Shown here in pieces: positions 1 to 5,014 of a DNA stretch of 5,014 nt (its first letter is position 1; every line of letters starts with the position of its first letter). This DNA is from Candidatus Sericytochromatia bacterium. GTDB lineage: Bacteria; Cyanobacteriota; Sericytochromatia; UBA7694; JACMQJ01. The translations under genes and the position numbers were made by a program. The DNA is taken from positions 1 through 5,014 of the forward strand of contig JACMQJ010000593.1 of the NCBI GenBank assembly GCA_014377055.1, read 5' to 3'. The notes beneath the pieces were generated by a model. It did no database searches and was not told the origin of the DNA. It was given only the letters and a program-made list of their open reading frames with translations.

Positions 1-17
1 AATTATTAGAATGACTT

Positions 18-857
18 ATGAAAAAACCTAATTATTACAAAGAAGCACTAAGCGAAACCTTAAATATAATTTTACTATTAGTCATATCTTTTAGTAGTGT
101 CCTATTAGGTTTTAAATTTATTCCGTTTATTTTATTAGCATTAGAAGTTATCTATTTGATCAAGTTACCTGCAAATAAAACCTATCAAAAATATGTAAAT
201 AATAGAAATGGTTATCAAGAAGCCCTTTCTGGAACTGCATTTAAAGAACGTAGAAAAGACTTTTCTAACTTAGATGAATCTGTACGTCAAAAATGCCTAA
301 ACCTAGAAAATAAATACAATGACCTAATAAAAACAGCCGCAAAAAATCCTGACATTTTGATAATGATGGACAAAGATCTTCATCAACTAGATTATTTACT
401 TGAAAATTATATTTCATTTTCTGAAACATTATCTGGATATAATAATTATCTAATCCAAAATAATACAACCAAGCAAGAAACAGATATTAAGGACATGAAG
501 CAAAGAATAAAGCGTTGTTTTGATAGTCTTGGAGATAATGACCTTGATATAACCTTTGAAAGAATGAAAAAGAAAACTTTATTACAAAATAATTTGGTAG
601 TTTTACAAAAAAGATTGGATAAAATGAAACAGATAAAAAGCCTTTCTGAAACGCTAAAAGCACAAATAGATGTTATTGAAGATACTTTTTATTTAGTAGG
701 AGATCATGTTATTACTTTTACACCTGGCGAAAGCTTAAAGATCGATTTTAATAGTATCGTTCATGGTGTTGAAACTACAGAAAAAATTGTTAGAAATACT
801 CAAGAAGAAATGAATAAATTAAAAAACATAGCTAGTCAAAATATTAAGCAATATTAA
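18..857 (+). CDS. Unrecognised membrane-anchored coiled-coil protein (279 aa)
   Basis: I do not recognise the family. The visible architecture is a short positively charged N-terminus (KK at 2-3), two closely spaced hydrophobic segments (about 15-31 and 34-48) forming a membrane hairpin, and then about 230 hydrophilic residues rich in K, E, D, N and Q. By the positive-inside rule (KK before the hairpin, K49/K54/K58 after it) both ends should be cytoplasmic. Residues about 181-223 show heptad-like spacing of L/I/M/V, suggesting a coiled coil. A second amphipathic helix lies at about 251-272. A less helical patch (VITFTPGESLKIDF, about 231-244) separates them. The motif SETL recurs at 12-15, 135-138 and 210-213. 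No catalytic motif is visible. The start is fixed by an in-frame TGA at 12-14, and no good Shine-Dalgarno precedes it. The gene may end an operon that begins outside the window. The two-helix-plus-helical layout superficially resembles XpaC-like proteins, but I cannot support that assignment. Confidence is high that it is a gene and nil for function. Confidence 0.85.
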   Translation: MKKPNYYKEALSETLNIILLLVISFSSVLLGFKFIPFILLALEVIYLIKLPANKTYQKYVNNRNGYQEALSGTAFKERRKDFSNLDESVRQKCLNLENKYNDLIKTAAKNPDILIMMDKDLHQLDYLLENYISFSETLSGYNNYLIQNNTTKQETDIKDMKQRIKRCFDSLGDNDLDITFERMKKKTLLQNNLVVLQKRLDKMKQIKSLSETLKAQIDVIEDTFYLVGDHVITFTPGESLKIDFNSIVHGVETTEKIVRNTQEEMNKLKNIASQNIKQY

Positions 858-865
858 CAAAAAAG

Positions 866-893
866 TGTTTTAAGATTATTTTAAAATATTTTT
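866..893 (+). terminator. Weak A/T-only terminator-like hairpin after the first gene
   Basis: Bases 866-873 (TGTTTTAA) pair with 881-888 (TTAAAATA), including one G-T wobble, around a 7-base loop, followed by T889-T893. The stem has no G-C pair, so it would be very weak. In DNA this AT-rich such pairings also arise by chance. It starts nine bases after the stop codon, which is a sensible place for a terminator. Confidence 0.25.
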
Positions 894-914
894 ACCTCCT
901 GAAACATAGTTATA

Positions 915-968
915 TCAGTGAAATAAAAAAACATAGAATTTTTTTGTTTTATTAACTGAAACTTTTTT
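915..968 (+). terminator. Intrinsic terminator of the first gene's transcript
   Basis: TCAGT (915-919) pairs with ACTGA (955-959). Inside it, AATAAAA (922-928) pairs with TTTTATT (947-953), and after an A/G mismatch AA (930-931) pairs with TT (944-945). A run of six T follows at 963-968. The outer stem carries two G-C pairs. This is the better terminator candidate for the upstream gene. The A-run at 925-931 on the 5' side would also give a T-run on the opposite strand, but no minus-strand gene needs it here. Confidence 0.5.
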
Positions 969-982
969 ATTCATTCTGCGTC

Positions 983-991
983 TATATAAAT
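983..991 (+). promoter_or_regulatory. Possible -10 element for the small RNA
   Basis: TATATAAAT at 983-991 contains TATAAA (985-990), a reasonable -10 hexamer. It lies about 6-8 bases before the start of the GC-rich block at 993-996. The only -35 candidate at proper spacing is the T-run around 962-967, which is a poor match to TTGACA. The call depends mainly on position relative to the folded block. Confidence 0.25.
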
Positions 992-992
992 A

Positions 993-1044
993 GGGAACGA
1001 GTCGGTATGAGGCTAGCTTGAAAACTAACCTCCCCGAATTTTTT
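993..1044 (+). ncRNA. Candidate short structured RNA (about 50 nt)
   Basis: Bases 993-1036 are 24/44 G or C, in flanking DNA that is mostly A/T. The segment begins GGGAACGAG just after a TATAAA-like -10 and ends in a hairpin followed by six T. An RNA of about 50 nt would be almost entirely the 5' tag plus the terminator hairpin. I do not recognise it. It lacks the T-loop of a tRNA, the conserved SRP RNA core, and RNase P or tmRNA signatures. It could instead be only a second, strong terminator for the upstream gene, or an attenuator in a long leader of the ABC operon. Confidence 0.35.
1002..1044 (+). terminator. GC-containing intrinsic terminator hairpin
   Basis: TCGG (1002-1005) pairs with CCGA (1034-1037). 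After an internal loop (TAT on one side, C1033 on the other) GAGG (1009-1012) pairs with CCTC (1029-1032). A C1013/A1028 mismatch follows, then TAG (1014-1016) pairs with CTA (1025-1027), closing an 8-base loop CTTGAAAA. A1038 and T1039-T1044 follow. Eleven base pairs, seven of them G-C, plus a six-T tract make this the strongest terminator-like structure in the window. Confidence 0.6.
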
Positions 1045-1101
1045 ATTCAAAAACAATCCAAACTAAAAATAAATTAACTTCTATCAACGTAACTAAATTA
1101 T

Positions 1102-1112
1102 TGCTATATAAT
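1102..1112 (+). promoter_or_regulatory. Putative promoter of the ybbA-ybbP-tesA operon
   Basis: TATAAT at 1107-1112 is a perfect -10 hexamer. The overlapping reading TGC-TATATA (1102-1110) is an extended -10. Transcription would start near 1118-1120, giving a leader of about 40 bases. No good -35 is present: bases 1082-1089 (TATCAACG) fit TTGACA poorly, so the extended -10 may compensate. This is the only strong candidate between the GC-rich terminator and the ATPase start codon. Confidence 0.45.
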
Positions 1113-1128
1113 TTAGACAAAATCTAAA
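1112..1128. promoter_or_regulatory. Inverted repeat abutting the -10: possible operator or leader hairpin
   Basis: TTTAGA (1112-1117) and TCTAAA (1123-1128) are perfect inverted arms of six bases around CAAAA. The left arm shares its first T with the -10 hexamer, so the repeat spans the expected transcription start. A dimeric repressor bound here would block initiation. As RNA it would be a weak hairpin. There is no independent evidence for a regulator. Confidence 0.3.
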
Positions 1129-1158
1129 GAATTTTATAAAGATAAAAAATAAAAAAGT

Positions 1159-1836
1159 ATGATCAAAGTAGAGAATGTTTCTAAATCATTTACCCTAAAT
1201 AATAACAAGATTGATATTTTGAATAACCTTTCTGTAAATATTAAAGAAGGTGAAAAAGTTGCTATTATTGGACCATCAGGATCAGGTAAATCAACATTAT
1301 TATCAATCATGTCAGGTATGGATAAGCCTGATCGTGGTAAAGTATTATTAGATAATAATGATATTGTTCTTATGTCAGAACAACAATTATGCAAAATACG
1401 CAATAAAGATATTGGCATAATTTTTCAAGCCTTTGAATTAATCCCTTCATTTACAGCTTTAGAAAATGTCATGTTGCCACTTGATATTGCTGATAAATCA
1501 GATGAAAAAAAGGCTACCGAATTATTAAATAGATTGGGTCTAGGAGCGAGATTAGATCATTTACCAAGAGCTTTATCAGGTGGTGAACAGCAAAGAGTAG
1601 CTATTGGTAGAGCTTTAATTAATCAACCTAAAGTTATTTTTGCTGACGAGCCTACAGGTAATCTGGATAGACAAACAGGAAATAAGGTTTTAGAGATTCT
1701 TTTGGAACAAATAAAACAAGAGAATAAGACATTAATTATCATTACTCATGATATAAATTTAGCCAACAAAATGGATCGAATCTTTGCTCTTAATGATGGA
1801 AAGTTAACAGAAGTAAATGAACAAAATAATCTTTAA
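1159..1836 (+). CDS. ybbA: ABC transporter ATPase, YbbA/LolD-type (MacB superfamily)
   Basis: This is the cytoplasmic nucleotide-binding subunit that would dimerise and hydrolyse ATP to drive the permease encoded next. All motifs are intact: Walker A GPSGSGKST (38-46), Q-loop Q90, signature LSGGEQQR (139-146), Walker B VIFADE with catalytic E164 (159-164), D-loop NLD (168-170) and switch H197. At 225 residues it is the usual size for LolD, MacB and YbbA ATPases. The LSGGEQQRVAIGRAL and EPTGNLD strings are typical of that lipoprotein/macrolide/FtsE-like group. The YbbA call rests on the neighbouring YbbP-type permease and TesA. LolD is the main alternative, but a LolC/LolE-length permease is not present. 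The start is fixed by an in-frame TAA at 1150-1152. The upstream sequence is A-rich with no real Shine-Dalgarno. The last 20 bases overlap the permease gene, implying translational coupling. Confidence 0.93.
   Translation: MIKVENVSKSFTLNNNKIDILNNLSVNIKEGEKVAIIGPSGSGKSTLLSIMSGMDKPDRGKVLLDNNDIVLMSEQQLCKIRNKDIGIIFQAFELIPSFTALENVMLPLDIADKSDEKKATELLNRLGLGARLDHLPRALSGGEQQRVAIGRALINQPKVIFADEPTGNLDRQTGNKVLEILLEQIKQENKTLIIITHDINLANKMDRIFALNDGKLTEVNEQNNL
1809..1813 (+). promoter_or_regulatory. Short ribosome binding site for the permease, inside ybbA
   Basis: AGAAG lies three bases before the permease ATG, within the end of ybbA. The spacing is short, so initiation probably relies on coupling to ribosomes finishing ybbA. 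The same AGAAG precedes the esterase gene at a better distance. An in-frame TAA at 1814-1816 touches the ATG and rules out a longer N-terminus. Confidence 0.35.
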
Positions 1837-4336
1837 AACCTCACAAAAAATATTTAAACGAGATAAGGAAAAACTATTTTTATCTTTTGCCAGCTTATTT
1901 ATTGGGGCATTGGTACTTACTGTTATTTTGGGTTTGGTTAACTCTGTCAAAACATATATCAATACACAAAGCAAAGAGTTGATCGGTGGAGATATTGTTA
2001 TACAACAGTCATTTCCGATTGAAATAAATAAATCTGATGTTTTACAAAATCTAATCAAAAAAGGTGCTACATATACAACTAGAATACAAACTCTCGTTAA
2101 TTTTTCCGATAAGTCAAATAAGCAATCTGTTTTATCATCTGTCAAAGCTGTTGGACAAAATCATCCACTTTATGGAAAAGTTGAAACTCGATTACATAAA
2201 AACTCATTACCAAAAGATGATGAAATATATGCAGAGGAATCACTCTTTGATAAGTTAAATATTAAAGTTGGTGAAACAGTATTAGTTAATAAAGTTAAAT
2301 TTAAAGCTGCTGATATTATTGAAAGAGAGCCTGATAGATTTGGTTCTGGGTTTTCTTTTGGTCCAAAAGTAATTATGACATCAAAAGGCTGGGAAAATAC
2401 AAAAATAAATAAAGAAGCAAGTCGAATAACTTATTATGTTTCTGTAAAAATACCAACCGAAATTTATAAAGATGAAGAAATAAATAAAATAGAGAAAGTT
2501 TTTAAAAATGATGGTGCTCAAGTTACAACCTCAAAAAAGGGACCTACACAGTTAATTAATATTGTCGATGCTTGGGAAAAATTCTTTTTAGCTGTAACAG
2601 TTTTAACCTTATTTTTGATCATGGTGAATATCCGCTCAAATTTAATTTATTTACTTAGTTACTTTACAAAAACAATTAGTGTTTTTCGTGTTTTGGGTAT
2701 GAAGCAAAAAGACATAATTAGTATTTTTACAATTTTATTACTAATAATAAGTACTGCAGGTGGTCTTATTGGGAATATGATAGGTAACTCAATTATTTAC
2801 CTATTAATGCCATATTTAGAAAAAATTGTAAGGGTAAGTTTGCCAAGACCTTATTTGGTAGAAAACATATTAATGGTAACAATCTTTACTATTGCCCTAT
2901 GTTTTGTTTCTTCAATATCAGCATTTTTAAAAATATTACAAATTGAACCTAAAATGGTTCTTGCTAATAATATTCAAACAAAATCAACTTTTAAATCTGT
3001 TGTTAGAGAAATAATAACTTCGTTATTAATTATTTTAGGCTTATTTTTGGGAATATATTATTTAACTGAAAAAATATATGTTGCCTTAATAAGTGTGGGT
3101 GCAATATCAGTTATTTTCTTATTTTTTATTTTACTAATTAAAGGCTTAATTGCTTTGATTTATAAGAAAAAATTCTCCTTTTCATTTTCTATCAGAAGTA
3201 TTATTAATTTTGTTCGTAATCAGGGAATTGTTGGTGAAACAGCTCTTGCCTCATTAACATTAGCTCTCGCAAGTATATTTTGTATTGCTCTAATTCAGTA
3301 TAATATCAGTGAAAATTTGCAAGGTCCATTAAGAGCAAAACTTCCAAACCTATATGTAATAGATGTTCAAGAAGATCAAGTTAAACCAGTCAAAATATTT
3401 TTTAAAAATAAAATAAATCTATTTCCTAATATTCGTGCAAGGCTTGCCTATATTGATGATCGAGATATACAAGGTCAGAATGAAGATGATACAGAAAATA
3501 ATCAAGCTATAACCAAAGATAACAATACTAATGAAGAATTAAAAAGAGAATTTAATTTGACTTATAGAACTGAGTTAATAGAAGGTGAAAAGCTTGTCAG
3601 TGGAGTATGGCATGGAACAAAAGATAAAAATTCTGTTTCTATCGAAAAAAGGTTTGCTGATAGAGCTGATATAAAACTTGGTTCAGAGGTAGAATTTTTG
3701 ATACTAGGAGTTTCAGTTAAAGCAAAAGTAACAAGTATCAGAACAGTTGATCCATCTCAAGGTTTACCATTTTTCTTTTTTGTTTTTTCACCTGATGTTA
3801 TCAAGGATGCACCACAATCATTTTTTGGTTATACCTCAGTACCAGATAAGCAAATTTCCAAAATACAGACAGACCTAATTAGAAAATTTCCTAATTTATT
3901 TGTGCTACCAACTAATGAAATTATTAAAACTATTACAGAAATAACAAATACCATTATTACAGCTGTGTTGACTGTTTCGATACCATCATTAATTTTAGGA
4001 ATATTGTTAATTTTTGCTATGTTAATTAACTCTGCTAGAGAAAGATTCAGAGATTTATTAGTATTTAAAGTATTTGGAGCAACTCAAAACAAAGTTTTTA
4101 AAATGTATTTGCTTGAAACTTTATTTTTTATAGGTTTTTCATCATCATTCGCCTTAACTTTTGCTTTGGCGGCAACTTTTACTATTAATAAGTATTTTTT
4201 TAAATTTCAAAATTATTATTTCAATAATCAAATTTTTGCTATAGTATTGATAGTCTTAGTTTTTGCGATTGCTTTTTCGATTTATTTGATTAGGAGAATG
4301 TTTGTTAAAACACCATCTGTACTTTTTAGAAGTTAA
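1817..4336 (+). CDS. ybbP: ABC transporter permease, YbbP-type with two FtsX domains (839 aa)
   Basis: This is an inner-membrane permease of the FtsX/MacB/LolC fold, in the duplicated ten-helix form typical of YbbP (E. coli YbbP is about 800 residues). Predicted helices lie at about 21-44, 256-283, 300-330, 350-371, 397-418, 420-448, 475-495, 712-740, 763-790 and 802-828. Two large extracytoplasmic domains sit between helices 1-2 (about 45-250) and 7-8 (about 496-710). Each half carries the coupling-helix motif that contacts the ATPase: VFRVLGMKQKDI (289-300) and VFKVFGATQNKV (749-760). YbbP-like features include GGD at 57-59, REFNLTYR (577-584), and the VDPSQGLPFFFFVF stretch near 644-657. 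A low-complexity acidic/Asn segment (about 547-574) is a probable surface linker. The likely role is mechanotransmission: using cytoplasmic ATP hydrolysis to move periplasmic domains and extract or displace a hydrophobic substrate, not classic pore transport. The substrate is unknown. The gene overlaps ybbA by 20 bases and ends 3 bases before the esterase gene. Confidence 0.9.
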   Translation: MNKIIFKTSQKIFKRDKEKLFLSFASLFIGALVLTVILGLVNSVKTYINTQSKELIGGDIVIQQSFPIEINKSDVLQNLIKKGATYTTRIQTLVNFSDKSNKQSVLSSVKAVGQNHPLYGKVETRLHKNSLPKDDEIYAEESLFDKLNIKVGETVLVNKVKFKAADIIEREPDRFGSGFSFGPKVIMTSKGWENTKINKEASRITYYVSVKIPTEIYKDEEINKIEKVFKNDGAQVTTSKKGPTQLINIVDAWEKFFLAVTVLTLFLIMVNIRSNLIYLLSYFTKTISVFRVLGMKQKDIISIFTILLLIISTAGGLIGNMIGNSIIYLLMPYLEKIVRVSLPRPYLVENILMVTIFTIALCFVSSISAFLKILQIEPKMVLANNIQTKSTFKSVVREIITSLLIILGLFLGIYYLTEKIYVALISVGAISVIFLFFILLIKGLIALIYKKKFSFSFSIRSIINFVRNQGIVGETALASLTLALASIFCIALIQYNISENLQGPLRAKLPNLYVIDVQEDQVKPVKIFFKNKINLFPNIRARLAYIDDRDIQGQNEDDTENNQAITKDNNTNEELKREFNLTYRTELIEGEKLVSGVWHGTKDKNSVSIEKRFADRADIKLGSEVEFLILGVSVKAKVTSIRTVDPSQGLPFFFFVFSPDVIKDAPQSFFGYTSVPDKQISKIQTDLIRKFPNLFVLPTNEIIKTITEITNTIITAVLTVSIPSLILGILLIFAMLINSARERFRDLLVFKVFGATQNKVFKMYLLETLFFIGFSSSFALTFALAATFTINKYFFKFQNYYFNNQIFAIVLIVLVFAIAFSIYLIRRMFVKTPSVLFRS
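4328..4332 (+). promoter_or_regulatory. Ribosome binding site for the esterase, inside the permease gene
   Basis: AGAAG ends seven bases before the ATG at 4340, an acceptable Shine-Dalgarno distance, and lies within the last codons of the permease. It is the clearest ribosome binding site in the window and supports this ATG as the start. Confidence 0.5.
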
Positions 4337-4339
4337 ATT

Positions 4340-4993
4340 ATGAAGAATATATTTATTAGTATTATTATTTTTATGGCTTTTTCTATGCTCTATTTTGACC
4401 AACATTTACCAACCGAATTATTATCAGATAAACCATCAGGTCAAAAAGTCATAACTGCTTTTGGAGATAGCTTAACAGCAGGTTATGGGTTGCCTGTTCA
4501 TAGCTCTTATCCAAGTATATTATCCAAAAAATTAAAAGCTGAAGGATATAATTATAAAGTTATTAATGCTGGTCTTAGTGGAGATACAACTGCTGGTGGA
4601 ATTAGACGTGTCAAATGGGTAATAAATACCAAACCCGATCTTGTTATACTTGAGCTTGGTGCTAATGATGCTTTGAGAGGTATGTCTGTACCAGAAGCCA
4701 AAGCTAATTTATCAAAAATAATTGAAGAAATAAAAAATCATAAAATTAATATATTACTTTGTGGTATGAATGCCCCAAGAAATCTTGGTGAAAAATATTA
4801 TAAAGAGTTTGATAGCATATATCCTGATTTAGCAAAAAAATATCATCTTAATTTAATTCCATTTTTTCTTGAAGGTGTTGCTCTAAAAAAGGAATTAGTT
4901 ATAGAAGATGGAATACATCCAAATGAAAAAGGATACTATAAGATAGTTGATAATGTTGTTTGGAAATATTTAAAGCCAATACTTATTAAGTAG
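4340..4993 (+). CDS. tesA: TesA-type arylesterase / lysophospholipase, SGNH (GDSL) hydrolase
   Basis: This is a secreted or membrane-tethered SGNH-fold hydrolase that should cleave carboxyl or thio-esters (acyl-CoA thioesters, aryl esters, lysophospholipids are typical TesA substrates). All four family blocks are present: FGDSLTAGYG with nucleophile S44, GLSGDTTAGG with oxyanion G81, LGANDALRG with oxyanion N109, and DGIHPN with D190 and H193. The spacings closely follow E. coli TesA. Residues 4-19 are strongly hydrophobic, so the enzyme is exported. Cleavage is uncertain because no clean AXA site follows; A13-F14-S15 is the best, so a retained N-terminal anchor is possible. At 217 residues it is close to the usual length. 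Motif wording (ELGANDALRG, GMNAPRNLG) is alphaproteobacterial-like. It follows the permease after 3 bases in the same frame, pointing to joint expression and a shared substrate at the periplasmic membrane face. No terminator is visible in the 21 bases remaining after its stop. Confidence 0.92.
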   Translation: MKNIFISIIIFMAFSMLYFDQHLPTELLSDKPSGQKVITAFGDSLTAGYGLPVHSSYPSILSKKLKAEGYNYKVINAGLSGDTTAGGIRRVKWVINTKPDLVILELGANDALRGMSVPEAKANLSKIIEEIKNHKINILLCGMNAPRNLGEKYYKEFDSIYPDLAKKYHLNLIPFFLEGVALKKELVIEDGIHPNEKGYYKIVDNVVWKYLKPILIK

Positions 4994-5014
4994 ATATAAG
5001 ATTTTTAGTTACTA

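Larger units (their letters stand above)
963..1049. repeat. 11-bp direct repeat TTTTTTATTCA bracketing the GC-rich block
   Basis: TTTTTTATTCA occurs exactly at 963-973 and again at 1039-1049. Each copy provides the T-tract of a hairpin immediately upstream. The 65 bases between the copies include the locally GC-rich segment. The repeat could be the trace of a duplicated terminator module or of an inserted small element. It could also be coincidence favoured by the T-runs. Confidence 0.4.
858..1158. other. 301-base intergenic region with terminators, possible small RNA and promoter
   Basis: No credible protein-coding gene is present on either strand. The only + strand mini-frame that catches the eye, the four-codon MRLA at 1007-1021, has no ribosome binding site. 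The content from left to right is a weak A/T hairpin, a longer intrinsic terminator, a GC-rich hairpin block with its own T-tract, an unstructured A-rich stretch (about 1045-1080), a promoter-like TATAAT, and an inverted repeat just before the ABC ATPase gene. The region separates two transcription units and is large compared with the overlapping or near-touching junctions downstream. Confidence 0.7.

Noticed and set aside
265..468. Minus-strand 67-codon frame inside the first gene.
   Set aside because: Composition is that expected from the reverse of Lys/Asn/Leu-rich codons, and there are no start signals or domains.
1007..1021. Mini-frame ATG-AGG-CTA-GCT-TGA (MRLA) as a leader peptide.
   Set aside because: It has no Shine-Dalgarno, lies inside the terminator hairpin, and shows no codon run that would suit attenuation. 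Four codons in open frame are expected by chance.
998..1024. Words resembling the S. pyogenes tracrRNA tail: CGAGTCGGT, GGCTAG and CTTGAAAA occur close together.
   Set aside because: They are in the wrong order (CGAGTCGGT comes first), do not form the tracrRNA stem set, and there is no Cas gene, repeat array or anti-repeat in the window. Treated as coincidence.
1009..1032. tRNA-like anticodon arm, with a CTTGAAA loop that would read UGA (Ser).
   Set aside because: A 7-base loop breaks the stem pairing, and there is no T-arm GGTTCGA-like motif, no acceptor stem and no CCA end.
1134..1418. Minus-strand reading frame opposite the start of the ATPase gene.
   Set aside because: It mirrors a well-supported gene with intact ABC motifs. 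Its translation has no recognisable domain and no start signal.
1804..2145. Minus-strand reading frame opposite the ybbA/ybbP junction.
   Set aside because: It is a shadow of the real genes. It would be antisense to a translationally coupled overlap, with no ribosome site or recognisable product.
3455..3540. Acidic/Asn-rich segment of the permease as an inserted extra domain.
   Set aside because: YbbP relatives also have a variable linker before the REFNLTY-like motif. The segment is short and low in complexity, so it looks like ordinary linker drift.
3770..3787. T-rich tract in the permease (TTTTTCTTTTTTGTTTTTT) as a slippage or phase-variation site.
   Set aside because: The frame stays open and encodes the Phe-rich PFFFFVF stretch that fits the position of a similar Phe-rich stretch in YbbP proteins. 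The runs are interrupted by C and G.
4994..5014. Possible terminator after tesA (ATTTTTAG).
   Set aside because: Only 21 bases remain, with no stem before the T-run. The operon's end or continuation cannot be judged.

Overview
The window is uniformly AT-rich, with roughly 28-30% G+C by eye in the lines counted. It uses the standard genetic code, has long clean reading frames and poor Shine-Dalgarno signals. The best taxonomic marker is the last gene, a TesA-type arylesterase. Its blocks (LELGANDALRG, GMNAPRNLG, DGIHPNEKG) read like alphaproteobacterial arylesterases rather than the gammaproteobacterial thioesterase I form. I infer an AT-rich alphaproteobacterium, possibly reduced or host-associated. 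The lineage cannot be fixed from 5 kb.

Layout, all on the + strand. Positions 18-857 encode an unrecognised 279-residue protein: an N-terminal two-helix membrane hairpin followed by a long charged, helical, partly coiled-coil domain. Positions 858-1158 form a 301-base intergenic region. It holds up to three terminator-like hairpins, including a conspicuously GC-rich folded block at 993-1044 that could be a small RNA. It also holds a plausible promoter at about 1102-1112 with an inverted repeat next to it. Positions 1159-4993 are a tightly packed three-gene operon: ABC ATPase (YbbA type), large FtsX-fold permease (YbbP type) and periplasmic SGNH/GDSL esterase (TesA type). The first two genes overlap by 20 bases. 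The second and third are separated by 3 bases and share a reading frame.

The operon most likely makes a type VII (MacB/LolCDE-like) mechanotransmission ABC complex. The ATPase dimer would power movement of the permease's large periplasmic domains, and the co-encoded esterase would act on the same, probably lipid-like or hydrophobic, substrate at the outer face of the inner membrane. ybbA, ybbP and tesA are also neighbours in E. coli, where tesA is divergent. Here all three are co-directional, which makes the functional link stronger.

There are no rRNA or tRNA genes, CRISPR arrays, insertion sequences or phage genes. I do not see an obviously new multi-gene system. The items most worth a second look are the GC-rich RNA-like block, the permease-esterase coupling and the unrecognised membrane coiled-coil protein.
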